The notes under the pieces were generated by a model. It had not been told where the DNA came from and searched no databases. It saw only the letters and a program-made list of their open reading frames with translations. Below, in pieces: positions 1 through 5,763 of a stretch of DNA of 6,592 nt. Origin of the DNA: Lachnospiraceae bacterium (GTDB lineage Bacteria > Bacillota > Clostridia > Lachnospirales > Lachnospiraceae); NCBI GenBank assembly GCA_017476305.1, contig JAFVAA010000827.1, positions 1 through 6,592 on the forward strand, written 5' to 3'. Numbering within the stretch: the first letter of the stretch is position 1; each line of letters opens with the position of its first letter. The translations under genes were made by a program, and so were the position numbers.

Positions 1-134
1 CCTCCTGCATAATCTCCGATTTTACCAGAGGCATTTGCCTGATCCGTGACGAACTCTCCCTGCTCGCCAAGCCATGCACTCACCTGCTCTGCACATACCT
101 GTAGGGAATTTTCTGTAGAGGTCAGGATTTGTTT
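1..134 (-). pseudogene. Fragment resembling a chemotaxis-receptor (dCache-type) sensor domain, fused behind the broken MATE gene
   Basis: On the minus strand the stretch after the MATE stop stays open to the window edge, without a start codon of its own. It reads KQILTSTENSLQV, then AEQVSAWLGEQGEF, then TDQANASGKIGDYAG. This is an amphipathic helical pattern typical of the N-terminal part of the extracellular dCache sensor in methyl-accepting chemotaxis proteins and some sensor kinases, where a long helix with a W-L-x-E/K-Q core follows the first membrane segment. No membrane segment or start is seen, so only an internal piece is present; the rest would lie beyond position 1. It is unrelated to MATE transporters, and the change of identity occurs at about 130-140. 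I infer a deletion or recombination that joined two genes, or an assembly chimera. The family assignment rests on about 44 residues and is tentative. Confidence 0.45.
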
Positions 135-881
135 TTAAAATGACCGGGATATCCTTCGCAAAAATTCCTGTGAGCAGGGTGCCACGGAAAAGGAAAGCAG
201 GAACATGGAAAGACCAAAGAGGAAGGAAACGGCAATTGCTGAGCGGAGTGCCTTATAGGCTCTGTCCATCCTGCCGGCACCGACATTCTGTGCGATAGCA
301 GCTCCCTTCGCCCCTAGGTGAAAGCCGGCAATGAGAATTAGATCTCCCGCGATATTACAGACACAGGCAATGGCAACGGTGATGAGGGGCGTTTTTGAAT
401 CTCCCATGCTTCGAAAAATTGCACCAATTAAATTATAGAAAACGATGGCAAGCATTCCGCCACCGCAGATGCGTATGTACCAGACGGTTTGGGAAAAAGC
501 ATCCTTAGGAGCCTGCATGACAGAGGAAATCTGCACGGAGAATATGGGAATCAGGACGGAAAGAATGCAGCCGAGCGTGGCAAACAGTGCGATACTGGCA
601 CCGATGATTTTCCCACCCTGCTTTGCATTTCCCATGCCAATCTGCTGCCCGAAGTAAATGGTGGTTCCCATTGCCATACTGGTAATGAGGTTTCCTAAGG
701 TTAGCATAATTTGTGACCCGGTGGATACAGCGGAAACATCCTCTGGAGCAGCATATTTTCCGACAATCAGTAAATCTATGGCTCCATACATCGCCTGTAG
801 AAACAGGGCAAACATGACTGGCATAGCAAACAGCATTAAAGGACCAATGATTTTTCCTTTTGTAAAGTCTTTATCGTTCAT
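135..881 (-). pseudogene. MATE-family multidrug/Na+ antiporter, internally deleted, frameshifted and 3'-truncated
   Basis: MATE proteins are 12-helix inner-membrane antiporters of about 440-460 residues that export drugs or metabolites using Na+ or H+ gradients. Residues 1-197 match the N-terminal half well: FALFLQAMYGAIDLLIVG in the first helix, the Thr-Gly-Ser segment near residue 54, and GDSKTPLITVAIACVCNIAGD in helices 5-6. At A197/Q198 (about 288-293) the protein jumps directly to QNVGAGRMDRAYKA, a segment normally about 90 residues further on between helices 8 and 9, so roughly 270-300 bp are missing in frame. After residue 231 the frame is wrong: adding one base to the A4 run at 188-191 restores LSFFRGTLLTGIFAKDIPVI, the expected family sequence. 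Homology then stops at about 135-140. The ATG at 879-881 has a good GAGGGAG ribosome site at 889-895. With these lesions a working transporter is very unlikely. It is divergent from the stator genes. Confidence 0.85.
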
Positions 882-998
882 AGCAATTCTCCCTCATAAA
901 AAAAGTACATAATGATTTTATAGACGTAGGCATTTATTTATTTTTCACAGTTAAAACATGTATACCAAAGCAGCCTTGGTGGTTTTTATAGTAAAGGC

Positions 999-1027
999 AT
1001 TCTGGCAAAGGATGGAAAATCTGTCAA
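999..1027 (-). promoter_or_regulatory. Candidate minus-strand promoter for the MATE gene
   Basis: The minus strand has a perfect -35 box TTGACA (complement of 1022-1027), then 17 bases, then CAGAAT (complement of 999-1004), which matches TATAAT at four of six positions. This would give a leader of about 110 nt before the MATE start. The weak -10 box lowers confidence; no better alternative was found in 882-1030. Confidence 0.35.
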
Positions 1028-1039
1028 GCTTGGTTGACA
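1022..1039. promoter_or_regulatory. 18-bp inverted repeat made of two back-to-back -35 boxes (possible operator)
   Basis: TGTCAA at 1022-1027 and TTGACA at 1034-1039 are perfect reverse complements separated by six bases, and the centre contains the self-complementary CAAGCTTG. Each arm is a consensus -35 hexamer, facing away from the other. Seen directly: the symmetry. Inference: the two promoters may compete for RNA polymerase, or a dimeric repressor may bind the palindrome. Confidence 0.45.
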
Positions 1040-1062
1040 TTAATATCTGAAAAAGATAAAAT
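1034..1062 (+). promoter_or_regulatory. Sigma-A-type promoter for the ZorA/ZorB-like genes
   Basis: A perfect TTGACA (1034-1039), a 17-base spacer and TAAAAT (1057-1062, five of six to consensus) form a near-ideal housekeeping promoter. Transcription would start near 1069, leaving about 48 nt before the ATG at 1117, with a GAGGAG ribosome site at 1104-1109. It is the only strong promoter seen upstream of the stator pair. Confidence 0.75.
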
Positions 1063-1116
1063 AAAGAAGCAGTTTTTGGAAAGTCAAACAGCTTTGAGGA
1101 AAAGAGGAGAAAACAA

Positions 1117-1524
1117 ATGAAATCTTTTGGAAGTGAAGCACTGCTTTTGCCGACGTACCTTGTGATGTTAGCAGTATGTGTCTTTTTGAATATTTACGGA
1201 CAGGCAAAGCTTGATCCTGTGAATATCGCTGTAAACGGCGGAATGTTCTTAGTCATCGGTGTGACGATCCTGTGGGCTACCTACGGGGCACTGAATCCGG
1301 TCAGCAGAATGGCATCAAGTCTCAGGTATACCATACAGACGATGGAAATTGATTTTAAAAAGACGGAAAGCTATCTGTGGGAGGAGTACAGAAACGAAAC
1401 CAACCTGTTTCATAACAAAATTTTAAATCACAGATTTAATGAGTACCGTGTGGAAAGAAAACGTCTGATGATGCTTTCCTCCAGAGGAGTGAAGTGTGAC
1501 ATCGAGGATTATATCAATGAGTAG
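1117..1524 (+). CDS. 5' piece of the stator A-subunit (first two helices)
   Basis: This 135-residue piece is what would be made if the TAG at 1522-1524 ends translation. It starts at an ATG with a GAGGAG site seven bases upstream, so initiation should be efficient. It holds the first two membrane helices and a charged cytoplasmic helical stretch (FKKTESYLWEEYRNETNLFH, then RVERKRLMML). Alone it lacks both pore-lining helices and could not form an ion channel. Confidence 0.6.
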   Translation: MKSFGSEALLLPTYLVMLAVCVFLNIYGQAKLDPVNIAVNGGMFLVIGVTILWATYGALNPVSRMASSLRYTIQTMEIDFKKTESYLWEEYRNETNLFHNKILNHRFNEYRVERKRLMMLSSRGVKCDIEDYINE

Positions 1525-1551
1525 TTCATTGACAGTTACATAAAAAAAGGA

Positions 1552-2028
1552 ATGCTCAGCATAATCCCGGGGGTGATGACCGGACTTGGAATTTTAGGAA
1601 CCTTTATCGGCCTGTCCTTCGGTCTTCAGAATTTCAATACGGGAAATGCACAGGAAATTACGAACAGTATCGCACCTTTGATGGATGGAATTAAGGTGGC
1701 ATTTCATACATCCATTTATGGTATGGTGTTTTCACTGATCTTCAATTTTGTTTATAAGAAAACATTAGAAGATGCCTACCATGCTGTGGATCAGTTTTTA
1801 GATGCATATCATAAATATGTACTGCCAAAAACGGAAAATGATAATCTGGAAGCTTTGTTATCCTTTCAGGAGAAACAGCTGCAGGCGACCAGAGAAATTC
1901 TGGCAGAATTTGGTGATGAGCTTTCCGAAAAAATTGCCAGAGCGATTGTAAATCCATACCGTTATCAGACAGAGGAAACAGCAGCGACGGCAGAACCGGA
2001 TCAGCCGAAAAATCACTTTATAGATTAA
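1552..2028 (+). CDS. 3' piece of the stator A-subunit (pore helices and tail)
   Basis: The first ATG after the TAG, at 1552, would give 158 residues starting exactly at the third helix. The preceding bases (AAAAAAAGGA directly abutting the ATG) make a poor, too-close ribosome site, so independent initiation is doubtful; reinitiation 27 bases after the TAG is possible. The piece holds both pore helices and a tail with an amphipathic helix around QEKQLQATREILAEF. Its family signal remains strong, which argues that the TAG is recent. Confidence 0.5.
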   Translation: MLSIIPGVMTGLGILGTFIGLSFGLQNFNTGNAQEITNSIAPLMDGIKVAFHTSIYGMVFSLIFNFVYKKTLEDAYHAVDQFLDAYHKYVLPKTENDNLEALLSFQEKQLQATREILAEFGDELSEKIARAIVNPYRYQTEETAATAEPDQPKNHFID

Positions 2029-2038
2029 TTCAAAAATT

Positions 2039-2080
2039 TGTCCATGTCTTTTGGACATAAGATAAATGCGAAGCATTTAT
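2039..2080 (+). other. Two small hairpins between the stator A and B genes
   Basis: TGTCCA (2039-2044) pairs with TGGACA (2052-2057). Just after it, ATAAATGC (2062-2069) pairs perfectly with GCATTTAT (2073-2080) around a GAA loop. The second hairpin contains GCGAAGC, known as an unusually stable mini-hairpin in DNA. No T-run follows, so these are not convincing terminators. They sit in the 88-base gap and could tune the relative yield or stability of the two cistrons (inference). Confidence 0.4.
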
Positions 2081-2116
2081 TATTTCACAAAGATTTCATA
2101 GAATTGAGGTAAGATA

Positions 2117-2866
2117 ATGGATAGACGCAGAAGACGAGAGGAAGAGGAAACGAGCTATTGGCTGTCCTATTCTGATATGATGGCAGCTCTGCTTTTAATT
2201 TTTGTTTTGATTATTTCTTTTACAATTTTACAGTCACAGACACAGTATGAGCTGAAAGAACAGGAGCTTCTAAGTGAACAGGAAATTGTAAAGGAGCAGC
2301 AGGAAAAGCTGGAGGAGCAGCAGGAGCAGTTAGATAAGCTGATTGGAATCCGAACGGAGCTTATCGAGGCTTTAAAAAAGGAGTTTGACGGTTCGGAGCT
2401 TAGTGTAAAGGTGGATTCCAAAACCGGTTCGATAGCTCTCGATTCCAGCATTTTATTTGATTCCGGAAGATATGATTTAAAGCCGGAGGGCGAAGAACTG
2501 CTTCGAAAATTTATCCCGAAATATATCGGGGTTTTGACAGACAGGGAATTTAAGCAGTATGTATCGGAAATTATCATAGAGGGACATACGGATTCACAGG
2601 GAGATTATTTATACAATCTGGAGCTTTCCCAGAAAAGAGCACTTTCCGTGTCTTCCTTTTGCCTCAATGAGGAAAAGGAGGTACTAAGTCAAAAACAGAT
2701 CACGAACCTGCGGAACAGCATTACAGCAAATGGGAAATCCTACAGCAGTCTGATCGTTGATGAAAATGGACAGGAAGATGCACAGGCTTCCAGACGTGTA
2801 GCGTTTTTGTTTCGCATAAAGGATGAGGAAATGATCAGTGATATGAGCGAAATACTAAATCAGTAG
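2117..2866 (+). CDS. ZorB/MotB-like stator B-subunit with OmpA peptidoglycan-binding domain
   Basis: B-subunits of MotAB/ZorAB-type motors carry the proton-binding Asp in one membrane helix and grip the cell wall through an OmpA domain. Here a short Arg/Glu-rich cytoplasmic tail (MDRRRRREEEE) leads into the helix at residues about 16-36, WLSYSDMMAALLLIFVLIIS, with the expected Asp at D20. A Glu/Gln-rich coiled coil spans about 42-85. The OmpA domain spans about 104-235, with FDSG at 114-117, EGHTD at 155-159, LSQKRA around R174, and the closing R226-R227-V. All key residues are present and the 249-residue length is normal for the family. The ATG follows a GAGG site at 2105-2108. It stops at TAG, followed immediately by TGA. 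Its A-subunit partner is 88 bases upstream. The SYSD-MAALL helix looks more like ZorB than flagellar MotB, and no flagellar genes are nearby. Wall binding and proton use are inferred from family. Confidence 0.85.
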   Translation: MDRRRRREEEETSYWLSYSDMMAALLLIFVLIISFTILQSQTQYELKEQELLSEQEIVKEQQEKLEEQQEQLDKLIGIRTELIEALKKEFDGSELSVKVDSKTGSIALDSSILFDSGRYDLKPEGEELLRKFIPKYIGVLTDREFKQYVSEIIIEGHTDSQGDYLYNLELSQKRALSVSSFCLNEEKEVLSQKQITNLRNSITANGKSYSSLIVDENGQEDAQASRRVAFLFRIKDEEMISDMSEILNQ

Positions 2867-2910
2867 TGAAATTTATAGAAATATAGAAATTTGGGTAAAA
2901 TAATTGCAGG

Positions 2911-2916
2911 TATAAT
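2911..2916 (+). promoter_or_regulatory. Candidate -10 box for ftsH-HAD
   Basis: A perfect TATAAT lies 139 bases before the ftsH start. The -35 region is poor (AATTTG with a 17-base spacer, or TTGGGT with only 14), so activity may need an activator or the site may be fortuitous. No CIRCE-type heat-shock repeat is visible nearby. Confidence 0.4.
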
Positions 2917-2928
2917 GGGATTCTAAAT

Positions 2929-3015
2929 TCCTTCCTGTTTTGCATAGCCTTTCCCTTTGTTGGATGTCGTCTGAAGGAAGATTTTCGCTATGCAAGCTCG
3001 ATGGAAAAGGAAGGA
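2929..3015 (+). other. Long stem-loop in the ftsH-HAD leader
   Basis: TCCTTCCT (2929-2936) pairs perfectly with AGGAAGGA (3008-3015). Inside it, TTGCATAGC (2940-2948) pairs perfectly with GCTATGCAA (2987-2995), enclosing 38 bases that can fold further (TTTCC with GGAAG). No T-run follows, so it is not a terminator. It starts shortly after the TATAAT box and ends 26 bases before the ribosome site, the place expected of a structured 5' leader. It matches no riboswitch class I recognise. A small degenerate mobile repeat is an alternative. Confidence 0.45.
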
Positions 3016-3040
3016 TAGTTCAGAAAACGTTATACGAATG

Positions 3041-3057
3041 AAGGAGGGTAAGCTTTG
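3041..3057 (+). promoter_or_regulatory. Ribosome site that fixes the TTG start of ftsH-HAD
   Basis: AAGGAGGG at 3041-3048 stands six bases before a TTG at 3055-3057, which opens the frame as (M)[10 protein letters not shown]. The nearby ATG at 3038 is out of frame and lies upstream of this site. The next in-frame ATG, at 3211, falls after the first membrane helix, so TTG is the supported start. Confidence 0.8.
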
Positions 3058-5763
3058 GATAATAGAAATCAAAATCAGAAAAATGATAATACCAAAACGA
3101 TCATTATTTGTTTTATCGTAGCATTAGGAGTATTTTTGCTGTTTTCCTTTATCAATAGCCAGATCAGAAGTGTAAGTAATAAAGAAATTACCTACGATAG
3201 ATTTTTAAGGATGCTGGATAATAATGAGGTGAAATCTGTGGTCATTAAATCAAATACCATAGTGATCACTCCGGTCAGCCAGGGAAGCGAGGTATATCCG
3301 GTCACATATACGACGGGATTGATCGGGATGGATGTACAGCTCGTATCCCGTCTGGAAAAGGCGGGAGTGGAGTTTTCCAGAGATGCTTCCGATGGCGAGT
3401 CAAGTCTTTTATATACTTTGATTTCTACTTTACTCCCGCTTTTAATTCTTTGGGGAGGTCTGTTCTTAGTATTTCGTATGATGACGAAAAATGGCGGAGG
3501 CATGATGGGGGTAGGTAAGAGTACCGCCAAAATGTATGTGCAGAAGGAAACGGGAGTTCTGTTCAAGGATGTGGCAGGACAGGAGGAAGCGATGGATTCG
3601 CTGTATGAGCTGGTGGATTTCCTGCACAATCCGGGGAAATATACAGAGATCGGTGCAAAGCTGCCAAAGGGCGCACTTTTAGTCGGACCACCGGGAACAG
3701 GTAAGACGCTCCTTGCCAAGGCGGTAGCAGGAGAGGCGAATGTCCCATTCTTTTCCCTTTCCGGTTCGGATTTCGTGGAAATGTTTGTGGGTGTCGGAGC
3801 TTCCCGTGTGCGCGACCTTTTCAAGCAGGCGCAGTCGATGGCACCGTGCATCATTTTCATCGACGAGATCGATGCCATCGGAAAAAGCCGTGACAGCAGA
3901 TATGGTGGTGGAAATGTCGAGAGGGAGCAGACCTTAAATCAGCTCCTTTCGGAAATGGATGGATTTGACAGCTCCAAAGGTCTGGTTGTCTTAGGGGCGA
4001 CGAACCTGCCGGAGGTTCTCGATAAAGCACTTTTAAGACCGGGACGTTTTGACAGACGGATTATCGTAGAAAAGCCGGATCTAAAGGGACGTGTAGATGT
4101 TTTGAAGGTGCATTCGAAGGATGTGCTGATGGATGAGTCGGTGGACTTTGATGCGATTGCACTGGCGACGAGTGGTGCGGTCGGTGCAGACCTTGCGAAT
4201 ATGATCAATGAGGCGGCGATCATGGCGGCGAGAAGCGGAAGAAAGGCTATCAGCCAGAGAGATCTTTTCGAAGCAGTAGAAGTGGTGATCGCCGGAAAAG
4301 AGAAAAAGGATCGAATCCTCGGAAAAGAGGAAAAGCGTATTGTGGCATATCACGAAGTAGGACATGCGCTCGTGACAGCACTGCAGAAAAATGCGGAGCC
4401 AGTACAGAAGATTACGATTGTGCCAAGAACAATGGGCTCTCTTGGCTATGTTATGCAGGTGCCGGAGGAAGAAAAGTATCTGATGAGTAAAGAAGAACTG
4501 CTTACCAGAATCATTACACTGTATGGAGGACGTGCTGCGGAGGAACTCGTATTTCAGTCCATTACGACAGGTGCTTCGAATGATATTGAAAAGGCGACAT
4601 CTCTCGCGAGGTCTATGGTCACACAGTACGGTATGACAGAAAAATTCGGATTGATTGGTCTGGAATCTGTGGAAAATAAATATCTGGATGGCAGGACTGT
4701 GCTGAATTGCGGAGATGCGACGGAAGCAGAAATAGACAAAGAGGTTATGAGGATTCTGAAGGAATGCTATGAGAAAGCGAAAGAACTTCTTTCAGGAAAC
4801 CGGGATGTGCTGGATAAGCTGGCAGAATTTTTGATCGAGCATGAGACGATCACAGGAAAAGAGTTTATGAAAATTTACAGAAATATCAAAGGAATTGAGG
4901 AGCCGGAGGGAGACCATTATGACCTGTTAGTGGTAGATGTGGACGGAACTCTGGTAAATTCGGAAAAGCAGATTACAGAGCATACGAAAGAGATTTTGAT
5001 CGATGCACAGAAAAGGGGAAAGCAGATCGCGATTGCGTCCGGACGTTCCATCGCGGGGATCCGGCATACTGCTTCGGCAATTCGCCTGGAGGATTTTGGC
5101 GGATATGTGATCGCCTATAATGGAACCACAGTCATCAACTGTAAAACCGGAGAGTGCATTTATAACCAGACGCTTCCTGCGGAAATGTTCGCCCCGGTAT
5201 TTTATGAGGCAAAGCGCTTGGGCGTCGGGATTTGTGTGTACAATGACAGGAAGAAAGAGCTGCTTGCCGGAAATGGGACCAGTCCGTATATTGAAATTGA
5301 TGCGAAGGCTTGTGATATTACGCTGCGGCTTACAGATCATTTCTTAAAGGAACTGAATTTCCCTGTAAATAAATTTCTCCTGGTAGGCGAAGTGGGGAAA
5401 ATGCAGGAGGTGGAAAAGTTTTTACAGGATAAGTTCGGGGATAAGCTGAGCATTTTCCGCTCCGATCCTTACTATGTAGAAGTGCTTCCGAAATTTACGG
5501 ACAAGGGAGTGGCTTTGGATAAGCTGATGAAGCATTTGGATGTTAAAAAGGAAAAGGTCATCTGCGTAGGGGACAGCTACAATGACCTTCCGATGCTCAA
5601 GCGTTCCGGTCTGGCGGTAGCGATGGGGAATGCGCAGACACCGGTAAAGGAGGCGGCGGATATCGTGACCGCTACCAATGATGAAGACGGAGTGGCAAAA
5701 ATTGTAGAAAAATTTATGACAGCGGCGGAGCCTGGAGAAGAGGAAGAGAATGCTTCTGTATAA
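3055..5763 (+). CDS. ftsH: FtsH AAA+ membrane zinc protease fused to a C-terminal Cof-type HAD phosphatase
   Basis: FtsH is a hexameric, membrane-anchored AAA+ protease that extracts and degrades membrane and regulatory proteins. Residues 1-610 are a complete FtsH: helix 1 at about 14-35, an external domain, helix 2 at about 118-141, Walker A GPPGTGKT at 211-218, pore motif FVGVG, Walker B IIFIDEID at 266-273, the second region of homology from 315 ([20 protein letters not shown], with Leu where Arg is usual), zinc site HEVGH at 433-437 and third ligand D510. Where other FtsH proteins have a short disordered tail, this one continues through [15 protein letters not shown] into a complete HAD domain (about 622-888): DVDGT with D628 and D630, S662 in IASGRS, K817 in FTDKG, and GDSYND with D840 and D844. 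The large insertion between motifs II and III is the C2B cap of Cof-type sugar-phosphate or nucleotide phosphatases. No stop, start or suitable in-frame Met lies at the joint. Six phosphatase domains per hexamer would face the cytoplasm (inference). The HAD substrate is unknown. Confidence 0.92.
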   Translation: MDNRNQNQKNDNTKTIIICFIVALGVFLLFSFINSQIRSVSNKEITYDRFLRMLDNNEVKSVVIKSNTIVITPVSQGSEVYPVTYTTGLIGMDVQLVSRLEKAGVEFSRDASDGESSLLYTLISTLLPLLILWGGLFLVFRMMTKNGGGMMGVGKSTAKMYVQKETGVLFKDVAGQEEAMDSLYELVDFLHNPGKYTEIGAKLPKGALLVGPPGTGKTLLAKAVAGEANVPFFSLSGSDFVEMFVGVGASRVRDLFKQAQSMAPCIIFIDEIDAIGKSRDSRYGGGNVEREQTLNQLLSEMDGFDSSKGLVVLGATNLPEVLDKALLRPGRFDRRIIVEKPDLKGRVDVLKVHSKDVLMDESVDFDAIALATSGAVGADLANMINEAAIMAARSGRKAISQRDLFEAVEVVIAGKEKKDRILGKEEKRIVAYHEVGHALVTALQKNAEPVQKITIVPRTMGSLGYVMQVPEEEKYLMSKEELLTRIITLYGGRAAEELVFQSITTGASNDIEKATSLARSMVTQYGMTEKFGLIGLESVENKYLDGRTVLNCGDATEAEIDKEVMRILKECYEKAKELLSGNRDVLDKLAEFLIEHETITGKEFMKIYRNIKGIEEPEGDHYDLLVVDVDGTLVNSEKQITEHTKEILIDAQKRGKQIAIASGRSIAGIRHTASAIRLEDFGGYVIAYNGTTVINCKTGECIYNQTLPAEMFAPVFYEAKRLGVGICVYNDRKKELLAGNGTSPYIEIDAKACDITLRLTDHFLKELNFPVNKFLLVGEVGKMQEVEKFLQDKFGDKLSIFRSDPYYVEVLPKFTDKGVALDKLMKHLDVKKEKVICVGDSYNDLPMLKRSGLAVAMGNAQTPVKEAADIVTATNDEDGVAKIVEKFMTAAEPGEEEENASV

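Larger units (their letters stand above)
1117..2028 (+). pseudogene. ZorA/MotA/TolQ-type proton-channel stator subunit, interrupted by one in-frame TAG
   Basis: Read through the TAG at 1522-1524, this is one continuous frame of 303 codons. Proteins of the MotA/TolQ/ExbB/ZorA family form a pentamer around two B-type subunits and carry protons or sodium across the inner membrane. Helices are at residues about 8-28, 37-58, 146-172 and 194-215: a two-plus-two layout with a cytoplasmic stretch between. The family core is clear: IPGVMTGLGILGTFIGLSFG in the third helix, and GIKVAFHTSIYGMVFSLIFN in the fourth, with T155, T198 and S199 in likely channel positions. The TAG falls between INE and FIDSYIKKG, just before the third helix, where family members commonly have a second Glu; GAG to TAG is a single change. 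The cytoplasmic tail after helix 4 is about 88 residues, much shorter than the long ZorA tail of classical Zorya. The next gene is its natural B-subunit partner. It may be a pseudogene, a readthrough product or a sequence error. Confidence 0.8.

Noticed and set aside
445..912. Several short plus-strand open frames opposite the MATE gene
   Set aside because: They mirror the MATE coding frame, overlap one another and carry no family signal.
2167..2577. 136-codon minus-strand frame opposite the stator B gene
   Set aside because: Its Ser/Cys-rich sequence is the complement of the Glu/Gln-rich coiled coil; there is no independent support.
1117..2866. Complete Zorya defence system
   Set aside because: Only ZorA-like and ZorB-like genes are present; no ZorC, ZorD, ZorE or other effector is encoded, and the A-subunit has a short tail and an internal stop.
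1117..2866. Flagellar MotA/MotB
   Set aside because: No flagellar or chemotaxis genes adjoin the pair on this side, and the B-subunit helix SYSDMMAALL and the A-subunit core fit ZorAB-type proteins better.
2867..3054. Intrinsic terminator after the stator B gene
   Set aside because: The stem-loop here is long with a large interior, and no T-run follows it on either strand.
2880..3054. CIRCE or other heat-shock operator before ftsH
   Set aside because: No TTAGCACTC-type inverted repeat is present.
3192..3878. 228-codon open frame on the minus strand opposite ftsH
   Set aside because: It is antisense to the highly conserved AAA+ domain, has a Ser/Pro-rich composition with no recognisable domain, and lacks a convincing ribosome site; it is a shadow of ftsH codon use.
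4906..4935. Separate translation start for the HAD domain (GGAGGG followed by ATTATG or GTG)
   Set aside because: The ATG near 4919 is out of frame and closes quickly at a TAG, and the in-frame GTG at 4930 would remove the first strand before the DVDGT motif.
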